Source of the DNA: Anaerolineales bacterium
GTDB taxonomy: Bacteria; Chloroflexota; Anaerolineae; JAAEKA01
Length of the DNA stretch: 64,000 bases
Assembly: GCA_020634615.1 (NCBI GenBank)
Contig: JACKBI010000009.1
Span: forward strand, 1-64,000
Direction of reading: 5' to 3'
The notes under the pieces are model-generated. The model made no database searches. It had not been told where the DNA came from and saw nothing but the letters and a program-made list of their open reading frames with translations. Both the position numbers and the translations under genes were made by a program. Positions 26,606 through 35,907 of the stretch are shown in pieces. Positions within the stretch are counted from its first letter, which is position 1. The number at the start of each line of letters is the position of its first letter.

Positions 26606-27169
26606 ATGAGGGTGTCTAACTGGACAACCGAGTCGGAGAACCAGATTCTCCAACTTGCAAAAGCCTACGACGTCACTGCACTAGCTGCGCTTTACGACCG
26701 TTACGAAGCTAAGATCTACAGCTACATCTACCATCGAGTAGGCAATCAGTCAGTGGCCCAAGATCTGACGTCGCAGGTTTTTCTGCGCGTCCTCGAATCC
26801 ATCCAGCTCGAACGTGCCTGGGAGACGTCGTTTTCTGGATGGCTTTATCGTATTGCACATAACCTGGTCATCGACTACTATCGCCGCAGGGGACGCACCA
26901 CCCAGGTTTCGTTGGATGATATGTCAGAAATTCATTCCAAAACCGAAAGCCCGGAGAGCGCGGCTGAGCGAGCCATGACCGGTGAGCGTCTGCGGACAGC
27001 CATCAACCATTTGACCGAAGAACAGGCGCAGGTGGTCACGCTGCGCTTCCTGGAGGGTTTGAGCATCGTCGAGGTTGCCGACAGCATGGGCAAAACCGAG
27101 GGTGCTATCAAGGCGCTGCAATATCGCGCCGTTTCGTCGTTGCGGCGCATTATGGAGGTTCACGCTTAG
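26606..27169 (+). CDS. ECF RNA polymerase sigma factor
   Basis: 187 residues. Region 2 (about 20-90): ALYDRYEAKIYSYIYHRVG, QDLTSQVFLRVLE, and the -10-recognition segment FSGWLYRIAHNLVIDYYRR. Region 4 (about 128-182): LTEEQAQVVTLRFLEGLSI followed by EVADSMGKTEGAIKALQYRA, a full helix-turn-helix. Start ATG 26606 or GTG 26612. Two bases separate its stop from the next gene, the DUF5667/DUF5666 membrane protein, which is therefore its likely partner or anti-sigma factor. Confidence 0.93.
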   Translation: MRVSNWTTESENQILQLAKAYDVTALAALYDRYEAKIYSYIYHRVGNQSVAQDLTSQVFLRVLESIQLERAWETSFSGWLYRIAHNLVIDYYRRRGRTTQVSLDDMSEIHSKTESPESAAERAMTGERLRTAINHLTEEQAQVVTLRFLEGLSIVEVADSMGKTEGAIKALQYRAVSSLRRIMEVHA

Positions 27170-27171
27170 GT

Positions 27172-29475
27172 ATGGCAGAGATCGAAGCCATCTTCGACGC
27201 CTGTCTTCTGAAATTGGAGACTGGCGCAACAATCGAAGAGAGCTTGCAAGGGTACGCAGCTGAGCAGGCGGAGATCGCTCCTCTCCTGCAAGTTGCGGCT
27301 GCCTTGCGATCTTTGGCCGTCCCTGTTCCCGCGCGCACCGAACAGACGCGACAAGCAACGCGCTCAGCCTTCCTGGCAGCGGCCGTCGCAGTTCGCGACA
27401 CCGTGCCGGTTCCCGGCGAAGACGCCCTTGAGGAAAGCCTGACCATGCTGGCCGCCGGCGCATCGACCGATGACTGCGCCGCGGCCTTTCCAAAGCAGGC
27501 TACGGAACTCCGTTCATCGCTCGACATTGTACAGGCGCTGCAACTGGCGGCTGAACCAGCCCCGCAGCGCGATGCGGCCCAGATTGCCAGGGAGCGACAG
27601 GCGTTTCTGGCGGTTGCCCGCGAGCAGGCGCGCGAGCAGCGCAAAGCGCGCGGGTTGGCTGCGACTCTGGCCGCCTGGTCGGCGCTGTTCCGGCAGCCTG
27701 CCTGGCGTGCTGTGGCGGTGGTCTTCCTGTTGCTGGTGACGTTCTTCGGTCTCGGCGGCACCGCACTGACACTGGCATCCGATGCGCTGCCGGGCGATCC
27801 GCTCTACCCGGTGAAACTGGTTGCCGAACGGGCGCAAGTGGCGATCACGCTGGATGAGGGACGCCGTGCGCAATTGCAGGTCGCCATTGACCAGCGCCGC
27901 CGCGAAGAAGCTGCGGCGGTGGTTGGCGCGGGCCGCCAGATCGAGGTCAAGTTCCCCGGCATCATCGAGTCGATGGTGGACGGCGTGTGGATGATCAGTG
28001 GGATGGACGTGCCGATCTTCGTACCTGGCGACGCCGAGGTCGTCGGTATGCCGGCAGCGGGGCGGCAGGTGCTAGTGACCGGTTACTCCGACGGCCAGGG
28101 AAGGCTGATCGTGCGTCAGGTGATCGTCTTTGGCGGTGATGGTGATGGCGCGTCGCCGACACCCACCGCGACGCTGACTGCAACACCGGCGCGTGCGGTC
28201 GCGCCTCCGGTGCGTCCTCCTGACACGGCCACTGCCAGGCCGCAACCGACTGACACGTCCGTGTTGCGACCGACTGTTACCGCCGTTCTGTCGTCGACAC
28301 CGACCTTGACGGCTACTGAAACATTGACGCCTTCCCTGACAGCCACGCCTACGGCGACGTCATCGGGAACACCTACGGTTTCGCCCACGCCTTCTGCCAC
28401 ACTGGCTCCTTATCCGGGCACACGGTCCGGTCTCATCGACGAGAAACACCCCAACTGGTGGCTGGTCAACGGCTTCCGTATCCTGTTGACGCCTGAAACG
28501 TTGATCGACGAGTCGCTCGGACCGGCAGATGTCGGCGCGCTGGTTGTGATTGAGGGCATCGAGCTGCCGGATCCACCTGCATTCCAGGCGGTGCTGATCA
28601 CAGTGATGCGATCCACCGTCGAGACACGGCAATGGACCGATAGAATCCAATCCATCTCGGGCAGCATTTGGGTGGTTGGCAACACCGCTGTTGATGTCTC
28701 CGGTGCGTCCATCAGCGGCACGCCTGGTGTTGGCAAAGTAGCTTCGGTAAGCGCCCGCCGCAGCGCGGACGAGATGTGGCACGCGACGAACGTCAGTATC
28801 GAGGATGAGGTTGAGCCCGTGCCGATTTTCGGTACCATCACTTCAATCTCAGGCAACATATGGGGTGTTGGTGGTTACTCCGTCAACGTTGCTGGCGCGA
28901 CCATTACCGGTCTGCCACCTGCCGTCGGGTTGTACGCGAGTATCGAGGCCGTCGAAGAAAATGGACAGCTCAGAGCTATTACCGTGGACGTATCGGCTCC
29001 ATTCGCGACTGATACGCCGACGGTCACGCCCACCGGAACTCCTGGCGCGCCGACGGCGACACCCACGGGCACCGTTGGGCAGCCGACTGCCACGCCAACC
29101 GGGACTATCGGTGTGCCTACCGAGACACCTACTGGTGCGCCGACCGCGACACCCACCGGGACTCCGGGCGCGCCTACAGAAACGCCGACGGGCACACCTG
29201 CCGAGCCAACGCCGACACCAACCAATACGCCCGCAGAACCGACAGTGACACCGACTGCGCCGCCGACTTCCACGCCGACGGATGAACCGCCGATCCCCAC
29301 CAACACGCCGTCGAATCCAACGGCCACAGCCACAGCGATCCCGACCTCCCCTCCCATCTCCACTCCCACGCCGACCGCCGTGCAGCCGCCTCCGACTGCG
29401 ACCTACACACCTGTTCCCACACTGCCATTTACGCCGCCGCCACCGCCAACCTTTGAAGCGCCTTGGGCTGGTTGA
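27172..29475 (+). CDS. Single-pass membrane protein with DUF5667 and DUF5666 domains, putative anti-sigma
   Basis: 767 residues. Residues 1-175 are cytoplasmic and helical, with two repeated segments of the pattern EESLxxxAxGA. One transmembrane helix follows (about 182-203, VAVVFLLLVTFFGLGG). Just outside is a DUF5667-type segment (SDALPGDPLYPVKLVAE). Residues about 245-325 and two more blocks (about 420-510 and 510-610) are DUF5666-type beta domains. Thr/Pro-rich linkers separate them, the last about 150 residues long (repeats of ETPTGTP type). The outer part is thus surface-exposed, and the inner part could bind the ECF sigma factor encoded two bases upstream. That is inference from arrangement. 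Confidence 0.75.
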   Translation: MAEIEAIFDACLLKLETGATIEESLQGYAAEQAEIAPLLQVAAALRSLAVPVPARTEQTRQATRSAFLAAAVAVRDTVPVPGEDALEESLTMLAAGASTDDCAAAFPKQATELRSSLDIVQALQLAAEPAPQRDAAQIARERQAFLAVAREQAREQRKARGLAATLAAWSALFRQPAWRAVAVVFLLLVTFFGLGGTALTLASDALPGDPLYPVKLVAERAQVAITLDEGRRAQLQVAIDQRRREEAAAVVGAGRQIEVKFPGIIESMVDGVWMISGMDVPIFVPGDAEVVGMPAAGRQVLVTGYSDGQGRLIVRQVIVFGGDGDGASPTPTATLTATPARAVAPPVRPPDTATARPQPTDTSVLRPTVTAVLSSTPTLTATETLTPSLTATPTATSSGTPTVSPTPSATLAPYPGTRSGLIDEKHPNWWLVNGFRILLTPETLIDESLGPADVGALVVIEGIELPDPPAFQAVLITVMRSTVETRQWTDRIQSISGSIWVVGNTAVDVSGASISGTPGVGKVASVSARRSADEMWHATNVSIEDEVEPVPIFGTITSISGNIWGVGGYSVNVAGATITGLPPAVGLYASIEAVEENGQLRAITVDVSAPFATDTPTVTPTGTPGAPTATPTGTVGQPTATPTGTIGVPTETPTGAPTATPTGTPGAPTETPTGTPAEPTPTPTNTPAEPTVTPTAPPTSTPTDEPPIPTNTPSNPTATATAIPTSPPISTPTPTAVQPPPTATYTPVPTLPFTPPPPPTFEAPWAG

Positions 29476-29517
29476 TGCCAGCCCGAACGCTGGAGCTTAC
29501 AACTTAAGTTCGATGCA

Positions 29518-30924
29518 ATGAAGTTCCTGAGCTTGATAGCCCTCCTCATGTTCCAGATGTTGGCGACATCTGTGGGCTCTGCCGCGCCCCCTGCTGCTGG
29601 TGTCCTGACGGAGCCGGTCGCCGCAACGGTGCGTTTTACAGGCCCGATCAACAGCGCTGGCCCGATGCGTTGGGTTGTAGCCGGCCGACCGGTGATCGTG
29701 GACAGCCACACCAAGATCGTCGCATCTGATGGTGTTCCGGCGCCCGGCATGGCTGCCAACGTCATTGCCCAGTGGCAGCCCGGTGAGGAATTGCACGCGA
29801 CGGTGCTTGAAGCGCGCCAGGCGCCCTATCCGCTGTCCGGTGGGGCTCGTTTTGTCAGCGGGTTCATCGATCAGATCCTGACCGACCGCTGGGTGATCAA
29901 TGGTGAGTCGATTGTCATCGAACGGGGAACGCTGGTGGTGGGCGAGCCAGTGGTAGGTGCGTTTGCTGTGGCCCGGATCGTCGCGGAGCCGGCTGCACGC
30001 GTCATCGTGGTTGCGCCGGCCGGCGAGTTACCGTCGTTTCTGGGCGGTGAGATATCAGCGCTGTTGTCCGGCGGTTGGATGGTTCAGATCAGCGGCGACG
30101 CCTGGTTCGTGCAGGTGCCGGCCAGCGCCTATGTCGAAGGGCAGCCGGTCGTTGGCGCTCACGTGGACCTGATGGTGCTGGAGGGGCAGAACGGTACGCC
30201 CCGCGCGCTCTATGCGTCGGTTTCCGAGCCGCTGGCCGGGGCGACATATTTGAGCGGCCGGTTGTTGGCAAAGATCGTCGGAACGCAGCCGGAGCAATGG
30301 CTGCTGCTGCGCGACGGTGAGGGTGAGTCCCTGGTGAGCGAGACCATTGTGGTCGATCGGCAGACCGTGCTTATCGATGAGGGCTACGGGCCGGCGCAGG
30401 AGGGGGCGTGGTTGGAACTGTCAGCGACGCCGTCGCCAACCGGCAACTGGATCGCTCAGCACATTCTGGTAGCCGCCGGCCCGCTGGATTTCATCGAAGG
30501 CGAGATCGAAAGCGTGGGGGCATTGTCTGGCGGCATCGTGCGAGTGGCCGGGCAGGATGTGATCGTGGATGCCGGGTCGCAGCTCGATGGGCGGCCGCGC
30601 GTTGGTCGTTACGCGCTGGTGTATGGATCGCGCCACGCCTCCAGCACCCTCTGGGCCGCGCACTTTGACGTCCGTTATCGCTTCAGTGGAACACTGATTG
30701 ACCGAATTTTCCATGATCAAGTGGAAACGTGGGTGATTTTGACTCAATCTGCCGATTCAACCATTGACACATCCCCGCAGGCTCGAGTATACTTGCTTGT
30801 AGATCACTCGACTCAGGTTAGCCCCGAGCTGTTGAACGCATCCGCGGGCGTCGCCGTTGCGGTACAGGCCCGTGCTGCCGTTGGCGGCTGGGTGGGTGAC
30901 TGGATCGAGGCAGTGCAAAACTGA
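29518..30924 (+). CDS. Secreted protein with tandem DUF5666-like domains
   Basis: 468 residues. Signal peptide 1-22 (cut near SVGSA). The mature part consists of about five to six imperfect beta-strand repeats of about 70-75 residues, each with a pattern like SGxIxxIxxDRWVINGESIVIERGT, close to the extracellular domains of the preceding protein. There is no membrane anchor at the C-terminus. Function unknown; DUF5666 is a small beta-barrel of unknown role. It lies 42 bases after the sigma partner gene, in the same direction, and is a good candidate for the sigma factor's regulon or for an operon member. Confidence 0.75.
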   Translation: MKFLSLIALLMFQMLATSVGSAAPPAAGVLTEPVAATVRFTGPINSAGPMRWVVAGRPVIVDSHTKIVASDGVPAPGMAANVIAQWQPGEELHATVLEARQAPYPLSGGARFVSGFIDQILTDRWVINGESIVIERGTLVVGEPVVGAFAVARIVAEPAARVIVVAPAGELPSFLGGEISALLSGGWMVQISGDAWFVQVPASAYVEGQPVVGAHVDLMVLEGQNGTPRALYASVSEPLAGATYLSGRLLAKIVGTQPEQWLLLRDGEGESLVSETIVVDRQTVLIDEGYGPAQEGAWLELSATPSPTGNWIAQHILVAAGPLDFIEGEIESVGALSGGIVRVAGQDVIVDAGSQLDGRPRVGRYALVYGSRHASSTLWAAHFDVRYRFSGTLIDRIFHDQVETWVILTQSADSTIDTSPQARVYLLVDHSTQVSPELLNASAGVAVAVQARAAVGGWVGDWIEAVQN

Positions 30925-30965
30925 CGGCAAGTTCGAACGCCGCCACCACACAACATTCGCTGGCA

Positions 30966-32402
30966 GTGAAACAACAGACAACCGTCCGGGCCGCCACCCA
31001 CATTATCGCCGTGCCGGAAACCAGACAGCCGCTCCTTTTGAGCTGGCTGTTGTTGTGCATGGTTGCACTGGCCGGCTTGATCAGCGGCCTGACCGTCGGT
31101 GGCATCAGACCCGTACGCCATGATCTGTCTTCTCCTCCAGTCTCGCAACTCGCCCTTGACTTCGTATTTCGTTTGATTTCTGCCAGCCAGCCTGAGAGTG
31201 ATTTGCTTCCCGTCCTCGTGCCAGACTCAGCCGATGTCCGGCCTTTCATCGCACCCACCGTTGCAGGGAGTGTTACCCGAATGTCCGAACCTGTCCCCAC
31301 TGATCCCAGTGCCGAGCAACAAATGCTCGTTCCAGGCTGGTCGCAGCCGCGCAATTTATCAAATTCTCCGGCCCGAGTGACAAATCCGGTGCTGCTGGCC
31401 GGCGCCGGCGATCAGTTGCACGCGCTGTGGGAGGAGAACAACCGCATTTACCATTCATTTCGGCGGAATGGAGTCTGGTCCAATCCCAGTTCAATGGTGA
31501 CAGGGTTTCAGCCTGCAGCAAGTATGACAGCCGATGGTTCGGTGCACCTCGTCTTCAGCAGCCAGTACTTCGGTCGCTACCGGGTGTTTCATGTGATCTG
31601 GAACGGTAGTTACTGGTCGCTGCCGAAGCTGGTTTCCAAGACCAGCGGCATCGCCACGTCGCCGACAGTGGCTGTCGACAAAGCGGGTCTTGTGCATGCA
31701 AGCTGGGCCGACACAGCGCCTGGTTTCTCGATCATCTACCATGGTTGGTTCGATTCAACCTGGCTCAACGAGCCGATCCAGAATGCGCGCGGCGACATTC
31801 CGGTGTTAGTGGCAGACGCCAAGCAGGACAAGCTCTATCTGGCTTACCAGGCGGCCAGTCTTTCCGGGGCCAAGCGGGAGATCTACTTCGCCCAAGGGCA
31901 TGTCTATGACTGGCCCGCGCCGGAAAATGTCTCACTCACGCCCGATACGGAGTCAATGAACGCTGCACTGGCCATTGACGGCGAGAGCAAGCTTCATCTG
32001 GTGTGGCAGGAAGTGATCGGCAACAAGTCGCGGGTGCGCTACCGGTTTGGACGCCAGTCCAACTGGTCACCGGCGCAGGATATTTCGGATCCTGCCCAGG
32101 ACGCACATTACGGCACGGTCGCCGTGACCCAGTCCAGCCAGGTCAGCGTCGTCTGGCAGCAGGGGCCATCGCTCATCTACCGCAAGCGTTTCACGGGCGC
32201 TGACGCGTGGGATCCAGAGCAAGTGCTGGTGAGCAACAGCAATGGCTTGGGTGATCCGGTGCTGGCGGGCTCGCAAAACGGCGAGATCAACCTGGGCTGG
32301 ACCGGTTGGCTGAACACCAGCGAGCGCGATCTGTTCCTCAGTCAACGTGAGCCATTGTTGCGGCCTAAGATGTTTATTCCCAGCGTTGTAACGGGGCGTT
32401 AG
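30966..32402 (+). CDS. Exported beta-propeller-like protein
   Basis: 478 residues from GTG 30966; no good ribosome-binding site. An N-terminal hydrophobic helix (about 22-44, LSWLLLCMVALAGLISG) acts as signal or anchor, then a Pro-rich stretch. From about 140 to 470 there are repeated blades of the form LHALWEENNRIYHSFRRNG, VHLVFSSQYFGRYRVFHV, LVHASWADTAPGFSIIYH, typical of BNR/sialidase-like propellers. The catalytic Arg triad, Asp box cluster and Tyr of true sialidases are not visible, so a binding role is likelier. Last gene of the ECF-DUF5666 cluster. Confidence 0.65.
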   Translation: MKQQTTVRAATHIIAVPETRQPLLLSWLLLCMVALAGLISGLTVGGIRPVRHDLSSPPVSQLALDFVFRLISASQPESDLLPVLVPDSADVRPFIAPTVAGSVTRMSEPVPTDPSAEQQMLVPGWSQPRNLSNSPARVTNPVLLAGAGDQLHALWEENNRIYHSFRRNGVWSNPSSMVTGFQPAASMTADGSVHLVFSSQYFGRYRVFHVIWNGSYWSLPKLVSKTSGIATSPTVAVDKAGLVHASWADTAPGFSIIYHGWFDSTWLNEPIQNARGDIPVLVADAKQDKLYLAYQAASLSGAKREIYFAQGHVYDWPAPENVSLTPDTESMNAALAIDGESKLHLVWQEVIGNKSRVRYRFGRQSNWSPAQDISDPAQDAHYGTVAVTQSSQVSVVWQQGPSLIYRKRFTGADAWDPEQVLVSNSNGLGDPVLAGSQNGEINLGWTGWLNTSERDLFLSQREPLLRPKMFIPSVVTGR

Positions 32403-32490
32403 CAGTAAAGCGAGGGTGGGAGAGGCGTCAGAGCGGTCTTGGAGACTGTTAGGCAAGTGTCGTGGGTAGACGTCGCAAGCGGGTGGCTGC

Positions 32491-33408
32491 TCACCAGGCT
32501 CGTCGACTTCCAGAGGCTGACTGGCCCGTTTGCGCGCGCAAGTGCTCCACCAGAACCGGATCGACGAGCGCATCACTACGCAATCGTTCTTCGAGGTTTT
32601 CTACGCTCGCCCAGGCTTCTAGCGCCGCACGGGTTTTCGCGTCCCATGCGCCCGTGGGTGTCCCGGTAAAAAAGCCAACAGCCTGCAAGAGCCGCTGCAA
32701 TTCGTTTGCCAGCGCTTCTGTGATGACAAGGCAGTCGCCGGTCGCGGTTTTTTCGAACAACAGGCGATGGATAGCCAGGATGCGAGCCAGTTCATCGATA
32801 GGCTGTGGGTGATCGTCCACTCGCAGATCGATGTACCGGTCGTTGTTGCCGCCGTAACCACCACCGGCGCGGACGATCAGCAGGGCGGCTGACTGCTGGC
32901 CGCGGCTGTCGCCGCCGCGTGCCTGGCCTGCGGCCAGGACGGATACCAGACGCTCGGCCAGCGGACCTGTGCCCGCAACGAAGGCCTCCGCCATGGCAAC
33001 CACCGTGTCCTCGCCGGTCAGAATGTTGCCCTGACAGGCGAAATTTGGTCCGGCGATGCCACCGGCCCAGGCAAAGCAGGCATCCCCGGTATATGTGGCC
33101 GAGCCGCCATTGGCGTCAACGATGCCGACCTGGCGATGCTCCCGCTGTGGATCGGCACTGATCAGCTGCTGCAAGGTTCTCTCAGCCGGCAGACCGGAGG
33201 CCAGCAATGCCAGCCCATCGGGACCGTAGGTGAAGTTTGCGTTCGCCTGGGTGGCAATGGCGCCCGCGCCGGCTTGCGCCCACGGCACGATACTGCCGAC
33301 GGCCAGGAATTTGCTCTGGGTGGCGACGCCAAGATCGCCGTTGAGGGGATCACGGGCGGCAATGGAGAATGTGGCTACGAGGGGGTGTTCGGTCAGGAGG
33401 CGCGCCAT
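32491..33408 (-). CDS. DUF1028 (Ntn-hydrolase-like) protein with C-terminal peptidoglycan-binding-like domain
   Basis: 305 residues. Residues 1-210 are DUF1028: TFSIAARDPLNGDLGVATQSKF, VGSIVPWAQAGAGAIATQANAN, and ARGGDSRGQQSAALLIVRAGGG match the family closely. It has an Ntn-hydrolase fold but no established substrate. Residues about 215-300 resemble the peptidoglycan-binding-like helical domain often fused to DUF1028 (LQRLLQAVGFFTGTPTGAWDAKTRAALEAW). No signal peptide. It follows the CBM48 gene by 14 bases and probably shares its transcript. Confidence 0.85.
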   Translation of the reverse strand: MARLLTEHPLVATFSIAARDPLNGDLGVATQSKFLAVGSIVPWAQAGAGAIATQANANFTYGPDGLALLASGLPAERTLQQLISADPQREHRQVGIVDANGGSATYTGDACFAWAGGIAGPNFACQGNILTGEDTVVAMAEAFVAGTGPLAERLVSVLAAGQARGGDSRGQQSAALLIVRAGGGYGGNNDRYIDLRVDDHPQPIDELARILAIHRLLFEKTATGDCLVITEALANELQRLLQAVGFFTGTPTGAWDAKTRAALEAWASVENLEERLRSDALVDPVLVEHLRAQTGQSASGSRRAW

Positions 33409-33422
33409 GGCAGTGGTCCGTG

Positions 33423-33728
33423 TCAGGCCGAAACTACCGAGTTGTCGCTGTCGTACACGTTGGGAATGTAGTCATCGGCGTGCCAGTCGTTGTGCCAGGT
33501 TGTGCCATCGACGAGGTAGCGAAACTGGTAGTCGCGGCCGCGCTCCAACTCCAACTGGTGCGTCCACAGGCCGCGACGTTTGTCCAGAGTCATCGGCGTG
33601 TCGGTCTCACTCCAGTCGTTGAAGTCGCCCACCAGATGCACGGTCTTGGCGCGCACGGCTGCGGCGTATTCGAAGGTTATGAGCGTCTTGTTCGTGGACG
33701 GGACGATTTCTTTCTTGATCATCGCCAC
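33423..33728 (-). CDS. Isoamylase N-terminal (CBM48/E-set) domain protein
   Basis: 101 residues; ATG 33728 or 33722. A stand-alone early-set beta-sandwich: VHLVGDFNDWSETDTPM and LERGRDYQFRYLVDG are the hallmarks of glycogen-binding CBM48 modules. No catalytic part is attached. Such single domains occur in many bacteria and may bind alpha-glucan or act as adaptors to glycogen enzymes; the GH13 gene lies 24 kb away. Confidence 0.87.
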   Translation of the reverse strand: MAMIKKEIVPSTNKTLITFEYAAAVRAKTVHLVGDFNDWSETDTPMTLDKRRGLWTHQLELERGRDYQFRYLVDGTTWHNDWHADDYIPNVYDSDNSVVSA

Positions 33729-33808
33729 GCTACTTTAGCATAGACGCAACCTGCTGACAAACCGGAGCGGAGCGAAACTTGAGTCGAGGGCTGAGTAGTC
33801 GCTCTTAC

Positions 33809-33837
33809 TTGACGAAAGCCCTCCGGCAACGTAGAAT
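33809..33837 (+). promoter_or_regulatory. Promoter of ffh
   Basis: TTGACG (33809-33814), 17-base spacer, TAGAAT (33832-33837), 40 bases before the ffh ATG. Confidence 0.6.
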
Positions 33838-33877
33838 GAAATCGTCCTACCTTGCCTGATGAACGAGGAAAACCCCA

Positions 33878-35218
33878 ATGTTTGAAACGCTTACTGATAA
33901 ATTGCAGCGCGTCTTTGATGGATTGGCCAGCCGCGGTCGGTTGTCTGAGGCTGACGTGGATGTTGCCATGCGCGAGGTCCGTCTGGCGCTGCTCGAAGCC
34001 GACGTCAACTACAAGGTCGTCAAGGATTTCGTGGCGCGCGTCAAGGAGCGGGCCATCGGCGCCGAGGTGATGAAGAGCCTGACGCCCGCTCAGCAGGTTG
34101 TCAAGATCGTCAACGAGGAACTGATCGAGGTGCTGGGCGAGCCGGCCAAACTGGATCTGTCCGGCCCGACGCCGCACGTCATCATGATGGTCGGTCTGCA
34201 AGGTTCCGGCAAGACGACGACCTCGGCCAAGCTGGCGTTGACGCTGCGCAAGAGCAACCAGCGGCCGCTGCTGGTCGCCGCGGACACTTACCGACCCGCC
34301 GCGATCCACCAGCTCGAAGTGCTGGGCAAGTCGTTGGATATTCCCGTCCACAGTGAGGGCGACAAAGTGCCGCCGCCGGTGATTTGCGCCAACGCAGTCA
34401 AGCGCGCCCGCGAGTCCGCCTACACGGTAGTCATTTTGGACACCGCCGGCCGCTTGCAGGTCAACGAAGAGATGATGGCCGAGCTGGACGAGATCAAGGC
34501 GCGCACCAAGCCGCAAGAGATCCTGCTGGTGGCCGACTCCATGACCGGCCAGCAAGCTGTCAACGTCGCCCAGACCTTCAACGACCGTCTGGGCGTGACC
34601 GGCCTGATCCTGACCAAGGTGGATGGCGATGCGCGCGGCGGCGCGGCGATTTCCATGCGCGAGGTAACCGGCGTTCCGATCAAGTATCTGGGCGTCGGTG
34701 AGAAGACAGACGCGCTGGAGGTGTTCCACCCAGACCGCATGGCCAGCCGCATTCTGGGCATGGGCGACATGCTCAGCCTCATCGAGCGTGCCCAGTCGAC
34801 TATGGACCAGGAAAAGTCGATGTCGGCAGCCAAGCGCATGATGAAGGGTGAGTTCGACCTGGACGATTTCATGCAGCAGATGCAGCAGGTGCGCAAGATG
34901 GGGCCGCTGAGTCAGATCATGGACATGATTCCCGGCTTCCGCGGCGTGACAAAAGACCTGTCTCCGGACGTGACTGACACGCAGATGCGACGCATCGAGG
35001 CCATAATCAGCTCAATGACGCTGGATGAACGCCGTCATCCCGAGAACATGAACGCCAGTCGCAAGCGGCGTGTGGCGCGCGGTTCCGGCACCGAGGTGCA
35101 AGACATCAACGAGTTGCTGTCGCAGTTCAAGCAGATCAAGCGCATGATGAAGCAGATGTCGGACACAGGCGGCAAGCGGCGCGGCAAGTTCCCCGGGTTT
35201 CCGGGTCTCATGGGATAG
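33878..35218 (+). CDS. ffh: Signal recognition particle protein Ffh
   Basis: 446 residues. N domain 1-90, G domain with GLQGSGKTT (about 107-115), DTAGRLQ, TKVDGDARGG and the closing GVGEKTDALEVFHPDRMASRILGMGD. The M domain (about 325-430) holds the SRP-RNA and signal-sequence site (SSMTLDERRHPENMNASRKRRVARGSG in part) and a short Gly/Phe tail ending FPGFPGLMG. Ffh with 4.5S RNA delivers nascent membrane proteins to FtsY. Its partner RNA gene is not recognised in the window. Confidence 0.97.
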   Translation: MFETLTDKLQRVFDGLASRGRLSEADVDVAMREVRLALLEADVNYKVVKDFVARVKERAIGAEVMKSLTPAQQVVKIVNEELIEVLGEPAKLDLSGPTPHVIMMVGLQGSGKTTTSAKLALTLRKSNQRPLLVAADTYRPAAIHQLEVLGKSLDIPVHSEGDKVPPPVICANAVKRARESAYTVVILDTAGRLQVNEEMMAELDEIKARTKPQEILLVADSMTGQQAVNVAQTFNDRLGVTGLILTKVDGDARGGAAISMREVTGVPIKYLGVGEKTDALEVFHPDRMASRILGMGDMLSLIERAQSTMDQEKSMSAAKRMMKGEFDLDDFMQQMQQVRKMGPLSQIMDMIPGFRGVTKDLSPDVTDTQMRRIEAIISSMTLDERRHPENMNASRKRRVARGSGTEVQDINELLSQFKQIKRMMKQMSDTGGKRRGKFPGFPGLMG

Positions 35219-35348
35219 TTGACTGAATGCAATAGCCCGGCCAGCATTGGCGGCCCAGGCGCGGCGAGCGCCAGGCCGCCGCAGTTGACGAACGAACTGT
35301 GCTTTCTGCAAGTCAATGGCCCGGGCAGAGACATCTGAGTAAAGTGTG

Positions 35349-35774
35349 ATGAGTGCGATTCCGATATCAGTACTGAACAAATTTTACGAAAAGGACAGCC
35401 TGCGCAACACAGAGAATGGCTTCGAGGTGTTATTTCGCAATCGTCTGGCGCCGACGACGCTGATTGGTGTGGGGCCGCTGAGTATCGACGGCGCGCAGTT
35501 TTCCGGCCAGCAGCTGATTGTCCAGGTTGAACGTCCGCGGGAAGGTCACTCCCGTCCTCCCACACCGATAGTGCGCAACGCCAAGGAGATTGAGGAAGGG
35601 AAATCGGTGCCCTTCGGCGTCAACGCGACTGCCCGGATCGTGGTGCATGGCCAGCAACTCCATCCCGGTCCCTATCGTGTGGCGCTGGCTCTTTGCACCA
35701 AGGAAGTCGGTGACATCGTCGTCACTGCGGATGACGAGATCGTGGCTGACCAGGCAGATGACGCAAACCTATGA
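35349..35774 (+). CDS. Hypothetical protein, beta-rich
   Basis: 141 residues from ATG 35349 (GTG 35346 adjacent). No signal peptide. The sequence is beta-rich with an Arg/Pro loop (REGHSRPPTPIV) and the segments FEVLFRNRLAPTTLIGVGPLSIDG and YRVALALCTKEVGDIVVTADD, suggesting an immunoglobulin-like or DUF-type sandwich. I do not recognise the family. It lies 130 bases after ffh and 133 before gcvT, all in one direction. Confidence 0.65.
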   Translation: MSAIPISVLNKFYEKDSLRNTENGFEVLFRNRLAPTTLIGVGPLSIDGAQFSGQQLIVQVERPREGHSRPPTPIVRNAKEIEEGKSVPFGVNATARIVVHGQQLHPGPYRVALALCTKEVGDIVVTADDEIVADQADDANL

Positions 35775-35907
35775 ACCCGATATCGTGACAGCGGTCGAGG
35801 GCCGAATATCCACACCCTGCCAGCTTGCATCTGACAGGCTGATGCTGTCGCCATGCGCGGCAACATCACTCCGCGCAGACTTCATTCCTCTTGAAAGGTA
35901 GCCAATC

